In this document: positions 12,711 through 26,039 of the stretch, piece after piece
Numbering within the stretch: position 1 is the first letter of the stretch
Layout: the number at the start of each line of letters is the position of its first letter
Source of the DNA: Strongylocentrotus droebachiensis
Lineage: Eukaryota > Echinodermata > Echinoidea > Camarodonta > Strongylocentrotidae
Direction of reading: 5' to 3'
Assembly (NCBI GenBank): GCA_035222895.1
Contig: JAVYIG010002121.1
Location: 1 to 64,000 of the forward strand
DNA length: 64,000 nucleotides
The notes under the pieces: generated by a model
The model's input: the letters and a program-made list of their open reading frames with translations, nothing else
Database searches by the model: none
What the model was told of the DNA's origin: nothing
Position numbers and translations under genes: made by a program

Positions 12711-15700
12711 TCATTCCATCAAAGCAGTTGATGTTTCCAGTGCTGTTCTTGATCCATTCAGTAAAACTTGAAGGTATTTGACAGGTGGCCTTTGCCCTTC
12801 TCTTCTCTCCTGTTTCTTCTGTCTTCTCCTCTCTTTCGCCGCGGCACAGCGCCTTATGTATCTCGTCGCGGAACTCTTGCATCGTGGTCTAGTTTTAGGT
12901 ACGTCGGCGGCGAGGCGTTTCATTTTGTTGCGATGTCTCCACACCGCTTCCCGAGCATTGTAGCAAAGGTTATAGTTTCTTGAAGGTTCCCATAGGCAAG
13001 TGTCGTTGGCCCATATGCAGTGGCTGTACTGCGTCTCACAATCGTGCGACTTATAGAAGAGAGATGCAACAGGGTTGTAACGACAACTTCCGTCATCCCA
13101 AAGAGGGGACTTATTCACATATGTAGCAGTATATTGGTCTTCGGAATGAGTGTCTATATTGATGATTCCAATTACGCCTCTTATCTGAAAAATAATTCAA
13201 AGATATTATAAAGTCATTTCTTGCATGAACTTGTTATGTGATGCTGCTTAAATCTTAACATACCAGTCAACTTATGTACCTGTGCCTCATATCTAAAGGG
13301 GTATTTTTGTCAATGGTTCCAGTGTATTTTTGATTTTCAGGTGTAAATTCATAAATCACATGTGATAAAATGGGTGCCATGGAATCAACTAAGACCTTAA
13401 AAGGATCAATATGCTAAGAGATTGCAATGCTCAGTGCAATCCATCTGTTACTTGGTACTTGTCATAGCACTCATGTCCTGGCACTCAGAGCAAATCTTTG
13501 ATTGTGCAATCGATTAGCCCTCACAATTTTGTTAATACTTTGATGGATCCAGACAACTTTTACTTGACCTTCACTCTAGAAGATAATCATGCTGTCCTTG
13601 CAATCAATTTTCAACCAAATGAAGATGATCCTTAATGGGAACATGATAATACAACCAATCAACTTACCCTGCAATCAGCACAGTTATTGCTGTATTTAGA
13701 TGTCAGGCCGACTAGTTGTTCCTCAGTTAACTTATCCCATTCGAACCACATATCACAGTATGTCATGTAGTTGAGATCCAGTTTGATACGACCTACCGGG
13801 AGTAAAGATTGTAATTTAGGTATTTAGAATGAGGGAAGATCAAGTAATGTAAATTTCACTTGAAATCTTCAATTAGTTGCCATCCAACAATATTGACAGA
13901 ATAAGAAGAAGAAAAAAGAGTTTCCGTAGAAGTAAGTGCAAACATTGGAAAAGTTCGTTCAAATGAAGCATATTTAAAGTAGAATTCTACAAACAAGATG
14001 TTTTTCCAAAAATATGTGTAAATAATTTTTTTTTTATACTTTAAATAATGGTAATGCTGGGTGGGAATATTTTGAGTATGTTTGAGACTGTAATTTCAAA
14101 ACTCTTAGGAAACTGGAAAAAATTCTGAATTTTAATAGCAAAGTAATCATCCCATAAACAAATTTAATGAGTAAAGGTAAAGCACTAAACTATATCCAAC
14201 CTCCTTATCAAGTGTAGTAATCTTACTTAGTATATTACGGTAAACAATGAAAAAATGAACATACAAATTGCACTTAGCAGCCAGTGATTTACAATTTGAT
14301 TGGTGATGAAACATCAAATATAGGGCTGCAAAGAACTAAATCAGTTTAAATACTTGTTTGATTTACCTGATAGTAGATATACATCATCAATGATTAATCC
14401 AGTAACACCGCAGAGTCCACCAGCATCAGGGGAGTGGACCCATATCTCATCAGCATCTCCTATGAAATCTCCTCCCTTGAACACGGTCAGGAGCTCCACA
14501 CGGTAACCGATCAAGAAACGATAATTCAACGGACGACTCTTGTCCGGATGCTCAATCCTCTTCCTCTCTAGGATTTTAGCCTGGATAACTGTTCCATTCA
14601 TTGAAAATTATGAGGGAGAGAAGAGAGAAGGAAATGATTTTTTACTTGGTTCTAATTACCACAATCCTGTTATGCCTTTGAATGGAAGAGCAACTGTTCT
14701 ATGTAATAGTACCAACTGTTTCAAGCCATTGGAAAAGGTCAGAGAGGGGAAGGGAATGAGAAATGAGTTTACTAAGTTACGACATTCTAAATATTCATTT
14801 GGCTGCATGAACAACTTTCTTGCATAGTAGTACTAACAATTGTTTGAGGAAAGATTTGGTCTGGTTATGTTTTCAAGAATTTCAAATCTCAGTTGTCAAA
14901 TTGCTCAGTTCTCTTCTTCTCCACTTTAGCCTGCATGGCTATTCAAATCATTTAAAATTTTGGAAGATGAAGATAAAAGAAGAAACATATTTTACTCAAT
15001 TGATTCCACATTCTGAAGATAATTTGGGCTTTATGAATAAGTTTTTTTGCATAATAGTATCACCGAGTTGAGTGAGGGAGAGATTGTTATGCCACAAATG
15101 TTACTTGTGTGTACGTTTTCAAGAGTTTCTTCATTTGAAAGTTTACCTGACTTTGATGTACAACAAATTGATATGTTCTCTTGAAGTACATGAATTCATA
15201 GAATCTTTTAAGTTCTTCACTTAAATTTTACTTGAAGAGCTAAATCTTAACTGAAAAGTTTTCTGGAATGTATTTTAGTACATTTAAAAAAAAAAAAAAA
15301 AAAATTGGGAGGGAGGTATATTTTGGTCACAGAAAGAACTAATTCCCATATTAATGACATGTATCAAAATGTCTGATATGACAAATGCCTCATCCCACAT
15401 GTATTTTTAGCATGACTTGAATCCTAAACCCAAATTTATATCTGTGCATGTGAATTTTGTTTCACATTCAATGAATTTCATTGAGTTGTTATGGCAATGA
15501 GGATGGTTGGAAACTACTTGGATGGAGTAAGAAATGTCAATCTCAGCAAAACTCTCTCTAGACTAAAGAAGATGCAACTGAGTAAGTCAGCATGCAATCA
15601 ACTCTTATTACAGTGTCTGCATGGTTGAATATTGCATCAGCGAACTATAATCTAATTGTGTGGGTTTGTCTGAAATAGAATCATGTCTGACTGTCAAATC

Positions 15701-16003
15701 AAATCCATGATTGTCATAGTTGAAGTATTATTTTTTTCTGATTATCTTTTATTTTTGCTTCTAAATATACATTTTGTTGGAGGCATGAATCAAATAGTAA
15801 ATACTTAAACAAAAGCCACCTTTTTTATTATTACAATTGAATGTCAAGTTGATGAGAAAAGATTGAGACTTACCAAAGTCGGAGCGGCAAAATTTACTCT
15901 GAGGATGGTCTACAAGGCAGTTACAAGCCTCACTCTGTGACAAAAACTGAAGGAAGCACACAAAGATTACACCACCACTCCAAACGAAATTTCTCAATTC
16001 CAT
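12711..16003 (-). CDS. TIMP-family metalloproteinase inhibitor, gene A (canonical CxC type, polybasic tail)
   Basis: Four coding exons: 15874-16003, 14367-14588, 13668-13792 and 12711-13184, joined at GT/AG sites in phases 1, 1, 0, giving 316 residues. The signal peptide (about residues 1-26) ends SQSEA, so cleavage would leave Cys-Asn-Cys at the mature amino terminus, followed by HPQSKFC, the TIMP signature. Exon 2 continues VIQAKILERK and DFIGDADEIWVHSP with one Cys. Exon 3 has Cys at YC and the NNCADC pair, so the NTR-domain cysteines expected of a TIMP are present. Exon 4 carries the C-terminal domain (SCRYNPVAS, CETQYSHC, CLWEP), then a basic tail KERRRQKKQERREGQR. In TIMPs the amino-terminal Cys chelates the catalytic zinc of MMP/ADAM enzymes, so this is the one gene here predicted to be a working inhibitor. 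Three N-glycosylation sequons lie in exon 4. The start is the ATG opening the signal peptide. The family call is secure; partner enzymes are unknown. Confidence 0.9.
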
Positions 16004-16224
16004 CTCAAAATCAAGATATTTTTTTCTTCAGGAATCAAAAGATATAAACACATAAATTAACAAAAAGAAATGAGATCCAATTTTGGAAGCACAGATGCGA
16101 TGTATCCTGCGGTTAAGTACGCTGATTCAGTTATGTTCATCAAGAAAACATTGTTATTTCAGATTCCTTGGATAATGCTGATGATACTGTCCTGATACTG
16201 ACAAATCTGCAACACCGACAGCTC

Positions 16225-16232
16225 TTTTTATA
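16225..16232 (-). promoter_or_regulatory. TATA box of gene A
   Basis: On the minus strand the sequence reads GGATATAAAAAGAGC, a good TATA box about 222 bp upstream of the gene A ATG. Transcription would start near 16195-16200, giving a 5' UTR of about 195 nt. No 5' UTR intron is evident. This is a sequence match only. Confidence 0.55.
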
Positions 16233-16998
16233 TCCCCTTAGCCACTGCAGACTCTCTCCGTCTAACCAGCCTCCCCCACCATCCCCTAATTAGCGCCCTA
16301 CATGACTCCATAATTTCTTTTCTACCTTCTCTTGATGTGGGGGTGGGGGCGCTGGCACGGGGGACAGAGTGATGTCTACTCTAGATTTACAGGAAGATAG
16401 AAGAAGAGTGGAAAGAGGAAATTGTATATTTAGTAAGATTGTATTCTCCAACTACCAATCACAGTGTCTAGTGAAAAGATGTAGTCTATAAAGACACAGA
16501 AGTAGTGACGTCAAATATAGGCACCAAGATGCTGAAGTTTGTATTAACAAGAAACAACTTTATGGTTACAAATAATGATTCTACTTTATATTAGACCGCA
16601 AATGACTTAATTGTGGATTAGTCCTAGGCTTTTTACTCACAAGTATCAACATTTTTGTAATTTAAAGTTATACTTGGTCTTTTGTTTAGAGACTAGTTAC
16701 CACCACAGGAATACCGGTATCCAACATGTTGTTCTTTGACTTCTCATTGGTTGGTTAGGCATGTGCACTTCCTTGCAAGTTCAAGCTTTTCACAAACTCT
16801 GTATTTGGATTCTAGTTTTGTTCTTTTGATCTGTAAACTTTGTTTGTTACTTTGGTCTACATTGATGTATTACAGGCTTAAGCTTTATAGACATTAAGTG
16901 TATTAGGGATTAAATGATGGCTTAATTGTATTCATGCCAATTGTTCTTGGCACAGTACCTCCATATTTCTTTCATTCTCTCCTACCATCTCTTAGCTG

Positions 16999-16999
<1 letters not shown>

Positions 17000-17048
<49 letters not shown>

Positions 17049-17104
17049 CCTCTCTTTCTCTCAACTCTCTCTCTCTTTCTCTCAACTCTCACTCACTCTT
17101 TCTC
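17000..17104. repeat. (TC)n microsatellite
   Basis: Twenty uninterrupted TC units, followed by interrupted CT and CTTT units. Confidence 0.95.
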
Positions 17105-17326
17105 CTCGCATGCTATTCTCCCTAGCACATTTTCATGTGATGATCTCCCTTCAATTTTTTCTGGCAGAAAAGGCTGTTGACCCAGCCAATAGTCACGTTC
17201 TCGCAAAACATTCAGCTCAGATTTAGAACCAATATATTGCTAGTCAAGCTCAAGGCCATATAGGAAGGGATTGTTTCAGCCACCAGCTTCCAGGACAAAA
17301 ACAATACAGAGGGTCCCATTTGCTCA

Positions 17327-17381
17327 GAGCCAGAAGGCCATTAACTCTACAGAATTGTAAGAGTTCATAACCTTTTGGCTC
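17327..17381. repeat. Recurring hairpin (GAGCCAGAAGG family)
   Basis: 22-nt arms, GAGCCAGAAGGCCATTAACT... and its near complement ending TTTTGGCTC, match at 18 of 22 positions around an 11-nt loop. Related foldbacks occur at 1993-2031 and 39034-39076. Confidence 0.5.
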
Positions 17382-18377
17382 TCAACTTCTGATATTTCTG
17401 TGTAGAAACAAGAAGCATACCACACACAAAATTATCAGATCACGGTCAATAAAATTTTAGGAGGGATGTTTCTGAATTAAAAAAAGAAATTGCTTCAGCT
17501 TTTCAAATGTTTGCTCATTCTGTTCTTTTGGTGAGTATTCGCATAGGCGACTTGTCGCTGCTCTGCATACGGAAGCTAGGAGAGTCACGTGACCACATGA
17601 GCGTGAGCATTTAAACTGCAAAAAATGGTTGAATATCTGCCACTGTTTAAAAAAAAAAACATCCAGAGATTTTTTTTTTGGTGTGTTTATGGGTAAATGC
17701 AGCTACAGATAGCATTTTAAAACTTTTATTTCACGCTATCTGATACTATACTTTTATTTTTGTTAATTCCGAGGACATTGTTATAAAGGAAGGTTCATTG
17801 TGGCGAGGAAATGATGACATCAACCACAGGACCATCATTGAAATGGTCAATTGTAGGGTGCGTTGGAGTACTAGTAGAATGCCTAGAAGGTCAATCACTT
17901 CTAGGTTGGTCAGACAGTAGGTGCTGTACGTGTTCAGATCACTAATCTAAAATTCATATTTCACATTTTATTCTAAAGAAGGCTGGTCTTGCTGAGTAAG
18001 GTGGAGATACAATGAATTAGATGTTGTACCTCAGATAACCAATAAATGAAAAGAATGTAATCTCTTTTAAATATATACAAATGATTTGATTCGTAGTGTC
18101 CCTTTGTAACTTAACTGGTACTGAAAAAGTAAATGAGTATTTTTAAAGACAATGTGATTATATAAACCAGTTTGGTTATTCAATTTCTGATCACATTACT
18201 AAATTCCTGAATTTATGTGAATATGTCTTTTAAGACTGATAGTGTGACGTAGCTATATTTTTCTCGGAACAATATTCACGCTACCCAAAAATCTACTAGA
18301 CGATAACGCCATCCATTTTGGCCCTGCCCTGATTGGGCAGACACTGCCACACCCTTCACCTGGGAATATCTCACTTT

Positions 18378-18378
18378 A

Positions 18379-18438
<60 letters not shown>

Positions 18439-18620
18439 CTCTTTCTTTCTCTCTCTCTCTCTTTCTTTCTCTCTCTTTCTTTCTCTTTCTTTTTCTTTCT
18501 TTCTCTTTCTTTCTCTCTTTCTTTCTCTCTCTCTCTTTCTCTCTCTCTCTTTCTCTCTCTCTCTTTCTCTCTCTCTCTTTCTCTCCCCCGCCCCCTCTCT
18601 CTTTCTCTCTTCCTCTCTTC
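18378..18620. repeat. (CT)n/(CTTT)n microsatellite
   Basis: About 240 bp of CT with a middle section of CTTT repeats. The long antisense open frames rich in Arg and Glu are artefacts. Confidence 0.95.
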
Positions 18621-20679
18621 ATCTCTCTGCATGTCTGTATCCCCCTCAGCATTTTCACTCAAGAGGAAAAAATAAAAGTCATGTTAAGAAGCACATACTG
18701 TTACACCAATGCCCAAATTAAAATTTTGAAAATATTCATCCCTGACTATTTTTGCTGAAATAGTTCATTGGCCCAATTAACAAGCTGAATTATGAAGTAC
18801 ATGATCATCATCCCGTATTTCCACGCTGAAGGCAGAGTGCCAGATTAGTTCTAGCTGCACTGCCCATGACAGTAAAAGGGTTAACACTGTCTGGGCGGTC
18901 TGGAGCATTGCGTGATACACGCACTTGTTATGGGGTGGTTTGATGCCAAGATGGGGGAAATTATCAATTAATGGGAAATTATGTGGAAGATATTTGGCTT
19001 GTTTTGACGCCTTTTTCTGACTATTTATTAATAGGAGGTGTGAAGGAAACACCCTCAACCTGTGGTGCTAAAGATTTAATGTAAGTGTGGGCTTGCAGGG
19101 GCAGATTCAGGATTCTGTTAAAGTGGAGGGGGCAAAAAATTGAAGGGAATACAATTCTGACAAGCAAAAACATGGAAATGGTCATCACTTTTTCTGGTGC
19201 TAATTCACTATAAAAAAAAATTGACAACCAAAAAAAATTTAGTCAGATTCTTCAGGTGCCTTTTTGAAAAGCGGGGGTTGAAGGGGGGGGGGGGGATTCC
19301 TTCAACTCATGTGAACTCATCTGTATTTTTATCATTTTCTCAGCTCGTGTAAAACCATCCAACATGGGAAGTAACTCTTCTCTTTCAATATTATTAATTC
19401 ACATAGCTTCCATATATACATGTTTATATATAGGTGTTGATAATGTCATGAATGTGTTTGAAAGTCTGACGTTGATCCTTCATTCGTCTTCCGTTAACAC
19501 TAGACAAGAGAGGGCGTGTGTCTAATTGTTACAGAGAAACAGAGCTGTGCAGATGTTAAACTAGATACAAGAATTAAATATAAACTTGCCTTCCAAGCAG
19601 CTGCGATACTTCCCAGAGAAGACTATTACACAGAAATAGATATCCTTCATCATGACGTATGTATCAAGGAAGCTAACAAATACAACTAGGGATTAATAGA
19701 TGTTTTTTTATTTGCATGAATGGATCATCATTTAATCCATTGACCATGATTAAATTACTCAAGTTTGACATCATACTGGAGACATTGATCAAATAGATAA
19801 CCACTTGAGAACACACTAGGATTAAGTAATAACCAAACCAAAATTTTGCCTCTTTTCTTATCAGTTTGAAACTTGAGTAAACCATCAGACTTTATTTAAT
19901 ATTCCCCTCCTGCTAAATTGCATTATATTCCTCTCATTATCAGCATTATTTCATGATGCCTTTTAAATTTTCCCTGGTTTATTAACAGATTAAAAGTGCT
20001 TTGTTTTATATTTCAATATCATTTTAAATCGATATGGATGCATATGGACACTGGTCTCATTACATTTTGGGAAATTCTGACAGTTTTATCCCTTCTTTCA
20101 TTGGCATTATTCACCCCTTTTCATTGACTTGGATCAGTCCAAAAGCACTTCTTCCAACTGGTTGCAAGGAGATTTACTTTCCTCCAGATGCCCAAATATG
20201 GTAATAGTGCTTCAGCCAATTATTTCACTCCACTAAGCCTGAGCAGCAAGCACTGCCTACACACAAGCACTCAGAAGACTTGTATGGTGTGCATACACAC
20301 TGACCGTTGTGTGTGTATATTTCTTTAAAAGTGGGTGGGTTCTAAAACATGCAAATGTTCCTGATTGGATAAAGTATAATGCATTATGCATGAGATGAAT
20401 TGGAGGTGTGTCATTGGTTGTTAGTTTTGCCACTGGAAATTTCAGCTTGATGGAATGTATTGGTGTGGATTGTGGTTTTTAAAAATGTAGTATTGGGTCA
20501 CTGTCTTGTGTTTGTACATAAATTCCATTAAATTGATTGAATTTTTGTCTTTATTTGTATTCCTTTTCCCCTTTTATTTTGGTACATGTCCTTTTATAAT
20601 GTATTATTAGTGAAACAAAATTTTGTCTTAATTCATTCATCATAAATGATTTTTGTCCTCCTTTGTCTCTCATCCCACA

Positions 20680-20711
20680 CCTTCTCTTTATCTTTCTCTT
20701 TCATTATCTCT

Positions 20712-20759
<48 letters not shown>

Positions 20760-20875
20760 ATCCCTCCTCCTATTCCCCTCCCCTTTCTCTTCCCCTCCCC
20801 TTCTCTCTTCTCCCTCCACCCCTCCCCTCTCTCTTAGCTTTAATACTGACATCACTCTCTCTCTCTCTCTCTTCC
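20680..20875. repeat. (CT)n microsatellite
   Basis: A pure CT core at about 20711-20748, followed by C-rich pyrimidine sequence. Confidence 0.95.
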
Positions 20876-21556
20876 CCTTTCCTCCTTGCATCACAACTGG
20901 GTGCAACATCATGAATCAGATGCTGAATTCTTTCAATTTAGACCATACTTTTCATTATGACATGAGTCCAATTTATTACACATAGTAATTTAATTTGATT
21001 ACAAAACAAGGCAATTTTTTTTATTTCAAAGAGGCAGATAATATAATTCATAGATAAATAGATAAATTGGTCCCTTGTTTCTTTCCAATGTCAGTCTTGA
21101 CACTTATACTAAAATTAATACACAAATACACAACACTTCAGAAAAATGTACTTTACAACAACATTACAATAATAAACAACAACATGATCACAACATTTTG
21201 CTTGTGGACTCTTTCTATTATGTTACCTGTTGCTTTAGTTTTTAAGTTGAGTATGTTTTTCCTTCTCTTTAATACATAATAGAGAGCAATGAACATAATA
21301 TATTATATTCTTGTATATATCAAACACCAGATTCGTTCTGCCTCTCATCATTATCATCACATACAATTTGTCTGATTTTGTCATAAATTCTCATCGTATT
21401 CTTTTGTCTTTCACTTGTTATTATTGCAAATTACCAATAAATAAACTCCCTCCTTCTGGAAGAATACGAAAATGATATTGCACCGTTTCTCACATATAAA
21501 TGCAGCAGTGAAGAAGTTTTTAATTTAAAAAATGAATACTAAACAATGAGCCAAGG

Positions 21557-23363
21557 TTAAAAATTATTGCCAAGAAAAGATGGGATAGGTCTTTCTCGTA
21601 TCCTCTTTGGGCAGACAACACCGGTGGTAGCCTGCAAACACATCTCACGTAGGCAGTCCTCTTGGATGCCTTTACAATTCTCTGGACAGGTCCAGCCTGC
21701 CAGAAAAGCATAGGCTCCGCCTGTCTGCAGGCAGGCGCTGTTCTTGCGCCTCTTGGAGCAGAAGACGTACTTCTCTGACTGCAGCCATGAGCAGCGGCCT
21801 GTGCCGTCCATGTTGGGCACACAGACACTGTAAGAGGTCTCACAATCATCTACCATGTACTGACGTGATGCTAGAGGATTGTAGAAACAGTCTTCTGTCC
21901 TCCACAGGTTGTCAGCGCCACTCTGAATCTCATTGCCTCCTAGGAAGGGGTTCATATCAGGGCGGATTAGGGAGTGCGTCTCATTGACCTGTGGAAAATA
22001 ATCATATTTGTGATTATCATCAAGTGTTAGCATTGTACTTCACAGTTTAATATGATCCTTGTTCTTTTTTTCTTTTCTTTTTGTTTCATTTTATTTTTTA
22101 TTTTTAATGTGCTTGATCTTTTTTTTCTTGGGGGGGGGGGGGGGGGGAGGGGGGGGGGGGGGAGAGGGGTTTCTTAAATGATTTTTGTTTTTTTCAAAAT
22201 TTGTTTCATTCCACACTGTTATAACCTATATTTTGCTGAAGATGATGCAAATCACATAAAAATATTCAGTGTAAACTTATGATCCATTCAGAAAGTAATA
22301 AAAGTAGATAAAATAGGTAAATGTGTTTGCTAACTTAACAATAAGATGAGATTGTCATAATGAAATACAAAATTGATTTGTGACTTATGAAATATTAATG
22401 CCCTACACCTACATGTTTGTAAATTGTCTATCATGTTGTTCCTGAATCCCTTGACTTGTGAGTGTCTACCATGTACAGGCACTGCTGCTAGAGGGCAGCA
22501 TTCCTGTTTAGAGCTTTCTCTATTTTGAGTCACACAACAATGGCAGGAATTGACATTGTGACCTCAATAACTGAACTAACATAGGACATGCTTGTAATAA
22601 TACTTTTCTAATTACTTAAACATGTGATCGATGTCAAAGATGACATTTGTAATTCATAGATAAGCACATTTCTCAGTCATGTCAGATTCATTCTTTCTGG
22701 CTCTAAGTTGTAAGAACATTAAAATAGTTCAGCCTATTTAGTCTTGCCATAGATAAGCTGAGCAGAATTGTGTTGGGGCCTTTTATTGGGGGGGGGGGGG
22801 CTCATTAGTCCACCTCTTAATTAGTTTTGTTTTCTTTAATGACATTTAACCCATGCTTTCTCACCATTCATGAACTACTGATTTTTTCATTCTCTCAAGC
22901 TTGGCACATGGAAATCAAATCAATATCTATAGACAATGGGTTAAACTAAGCTTTTACATATTTATTCAATCAGTGGCACTACTTTATTCAAAATCTTGGA
23001 AATAGATGTGATGATTTGCTTACCCTGCATTCATCACAGAAAAGTCCATAAACATTTTCTACACCTTGTCTCTGGACAGATGTAAGGCTAGACCATGGTA
23101 TGACAGCATCACAAGATCCAATATGGAGAACGTTGCCATGAGAGCTCCCTGTAAATGAAGAAAAGCATTTGTTACATTAAATTTTTGTTCAGAATGGAAA
23201 ATATTATGCTTAATTCATAATTGATACTTGATATTACCAACATGTTATGACAAATTGCTTTAGGATTATGTGCTTTTATTTTGTTTATCCATTTACTTTC
23301 ATAATGACCGTCCAGCATCTCTCTCTCTCTCTCCCCCCCCCCCCCCCCTCTCTCTCTATCTCT

Positions 23364-23405
<42 letters not shown>

Positions 23406-24297
23406 GCTATGATTGTTTTACTTACCCGTAATAAGATAAATAACCCCTGGTTTAAGATGAGACTCTCTACAGCTTGGTCTGTCGAAGGCTACAGTCAGAC
23501 CCCCTCGCTTGGTAGCGATGAAAGAACTTGGTGACTTGAAGAGACTAACCACTTTGACAGTCATATCATCTTTGACTCGTCCTCGTAATACTGTAAACAT
23601 GAAAATATTTTTAAAAAGGTTATATCAATTGTTTAAACCATATTCTCTGTTTCCATATGATATAAAAATCACCCTGTACTCTTCTGGATAAAAATATTGA
23701 CTTTTAAACAAAATATGATTTATTAAAAGATGCACATCAATTTGTTATGCTGCTCTTTTGTAGGTCAAATATTTTCTGTGATATAGTTTGAAACAAGATA
23801 TAATTTACAATCACTGATTTAGTCAGAATAAATGGCAATGGTTGTCATTAAGCACCTGTAAAAAAAAATGTACTCATATAAATCCTCTTAAATTCTCATT
23901 GCTTCATTCAAACGTTTTTTAAAAGACATTTTTTGATTTTGTCATTTATCTTTTAAACAAAATATATTGGTTTCATTATGATAACAGCATTAAGTTGACT
24001 GTATAATGGCTGAAGTTCCTTTCAGAGCAGCTATTCTACTTTTATTCTTTCAAAGACATTTTTTTCCTTGGTTTCCTACACACTTTGATCCTGTAGTGAG
24101 AAATGAATCTGTAATACATCTTGTTCTTAGAATAGATAAATAAACAACTTACCAATCTCTGCATCACAGTATTGCTGCTGAAGATGCTTAGCTGGGCACG
24201 ATGAGCAAGACGATGATAAAGATGATGCAGTCATCATCACCGTCATCATCACCACCACCGTTATTACAATATTGATGAAAGCCTTGAGTGGAAACAT
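21557..24297 (-). CDS. TIMP-family protein, gene B (CxxC type, shortened NTR loop)
   Basis: Exons 24153-24297, 23426-23590, 23024-23148 and 21557-21988 give 288 residues, with GT/AG junctions in phases 1, 1, 0. The signal segment is rich in Val and Met (VVVMMTVMM) and is followed by Ser-rich residues and CSSC...HLQQQYC. Cys-X-X-Cys therefore replaces the TIMP Cys-X-Cys, and HLQ replaces HPQ. Exon 2 is 165 nt where its paralogs have 216-222, removing about 17-19 residues just after the first NTR strand. Exon 3 keeps GSCDAVIPWSSLTSVQR and the CDEC pair. Exon 4 has a VNET glycosylation sequon, then CFYNPLAS, CETSYSVC, RCSW and WTCPENC; its 11 cysteines are the most of the five. Secretion and the TIMP fold are well supported. 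Zinc-chelating inhibition is doubtful, and a matrix-binding role like that of tensilin is only a guess. Confidence 0.88.
22130..22167. repeat. Long G run in intron 3 of gene B
   Basis: More than 30 G with a few A interruptions on the plus strand, so the gene B transcript would contain a long C run. A second G run lies near 22789-22800 in the same intron. Confidence 0.9.
23319..23402. repeat. (CT)n with internal C runs, intron 2 of gene B
   Basis: CT tract interrupted by two C runs. In the sense direction it is a GA tract that begins about 24 nt after the exon 2 splice donor and makes up a large part of this 277-nt intron. Confidence 0.9.
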
Positions 24298-24625
24298 TTT
24301 GTTTTTAGTGTTGTCTTGATCTTTCCTTTGAAAATAAATAACTTCAGTATGATGCTACGTCCCTTAGAATAAAAGAAGATGCCTTATCACTTAAAGTGAC
24401 AAAATGTGCTAGCAAATTCTCTTTGCTGTAAATAAATGAACAAGCAGCTTTCCAAAGCTAATAGATTGTCCCGTAGATGCTTTGCTTGAAACCGAAGCTT
24501 AATTTTCTTTAGTTGGTCGTGGATCCAGATGTGAGAGCAATAAATCTAAAGCTGTAGATGTTAAGTGTTGCTGATGATCATGAAGCAAGCTATCGAATGT
24601 CATCAATCTGGAGAAGGAGTGACGA

Positions 24626-24631
24626 TTTATA
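24626..24631 (-). promoter_or_regulatory. TATA box of gene B
   Basis: TATAAA on the minus strand (context GGAGTATAAATCG), about 330 bp upstream of the gene B ATG. It implies a 5' UTR of about 300 nt. Confidence 0.5.
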
Positions 24632-26039
24632 CTCCACGACGACGACGTCTCTCTACTCACTGCCTACGTATGATTACATCACAATGTGAAGTTGATGATC
24701 CAAATCTTACTAATGAAATCCCACTTAATGAGTGATCACTCAAGTATGTCCTTTGTCTTAAAAATAGCTCCCCAGTCCCGCCTGCCTTCCGGCGATATGA
24801 ATTCCAAACAAACAAACAAACAATGTGAGATATAAAAAGAGTAAAATTTATCACTTATGGCACGAGACGGTAACCAAAACACACGTTCCTGAGGTTGGAC
24901 GTTTGGCCTAGGAGTCAAGAAAGATTATTGGTTCCCTGCTTGAGGTCCTCCAGCTCTATGATTGGATGATGAGGTCATCTTACTACCACTGGAGAGCATC
25001 TACGAGCCCTCCCTCCTCCTTCCGTCTCTTTTCTTCCTACCACAACAGCGATTCATACTAGTCTCTTAGTCCAGACTGTATAGATTCATTTGAAGCTTGT
25101 ACAGGTGTGTTTAAAATTATGATTGTGTTTTTGCAAAGGAATTGGATAAACAGTATGAACCTGTCTTTTCCAGTGGCTTGAAAATTGAAATTATTTCTCA
25201 TATACAAAGATATCTCCCTCTATTGAATACAAAACTTTTGCTCAGCACCAATATTGTGGAAAACAGAAGAAACAAAAGATATGCATTTTTTTTTATTCAG
25301 CAGTATTATCACATGATTGTTGAGCTGTTAAGATTTTCCATTTTATATATTTTATTTCAGGTTATGATTATTGTTTACCAAGATAACCTCAACATCAATC
25401 GACATGTAAGCCAAATGAGAAAAAGAATCATGATTTGACAGATTGTCATTCATGGAGTTTGTTGCACACTCAGCCAAGATTCAAGTGAAAATTGTTTACA
25501 CAAATGTGTCAAAATATGAATTTTATCACATAACAATTTTTTTTGTAAATCTACTAGTGACATTCCAACATTCCTCTGGTTTGAAACCTGCATGACAACA
25601 AAGTTAAAGTTTGTGTCATTCATATGTGAAAACATCATTTTAGTCAAGCCACGAGCTGAAAATTTCAGCTATGTTTTGGAGCCCAAGTGAGAGTCTCCTC
25701 TTACACCAAAGAATGATGTGGTTTCCTCTCCCTGCGTTCTATTCCAACCGCAATCAGTCAAGGAATGGGAGAGCATCACAAGGGTCTGATAATGTTTACA
25801 TTTTTCATTATCAAGATGGCATTCCTGAAAGAATAGGTGTGAAAATATTATCATTTTGTTTCCTCTTATTTTGAAGTTTGCTCATCCTGTGAGATTTATG
25901 GGGAAAAAATTCTTTTCATTTTTATTCTTACATTTTCTATAAAAAACAAAGATAGATTAAACAAGAATATTCTGTAACAGCTGCCTATTGAGTGTGAAGT
26001 TATGTTTCCACATTTTGTCAGGATATTATGCATATTTAA

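Larger units (their letters stand above)
16240..21556. other. Intergenic DNA between genes A and B, no gene seen
   Basis: It contains three long CT tracts (17000-17104, 18378-18620, 20680-20875), a hairpin at 17327-17381, and a degraded copy of a CAGGGGC-type element near 19093-19300. The rest is AT-rich without recognisable exons. The potential 3' UTR of gene B occupies the right end. Confidence 0.6.

Noticed and set aside
12768..12983. Plus-strand open frames opposite exon 4 of gene A, and similar ones opposite exon 4 of D and E
   Set aside because: Antisense shadows of conserved coding exons.
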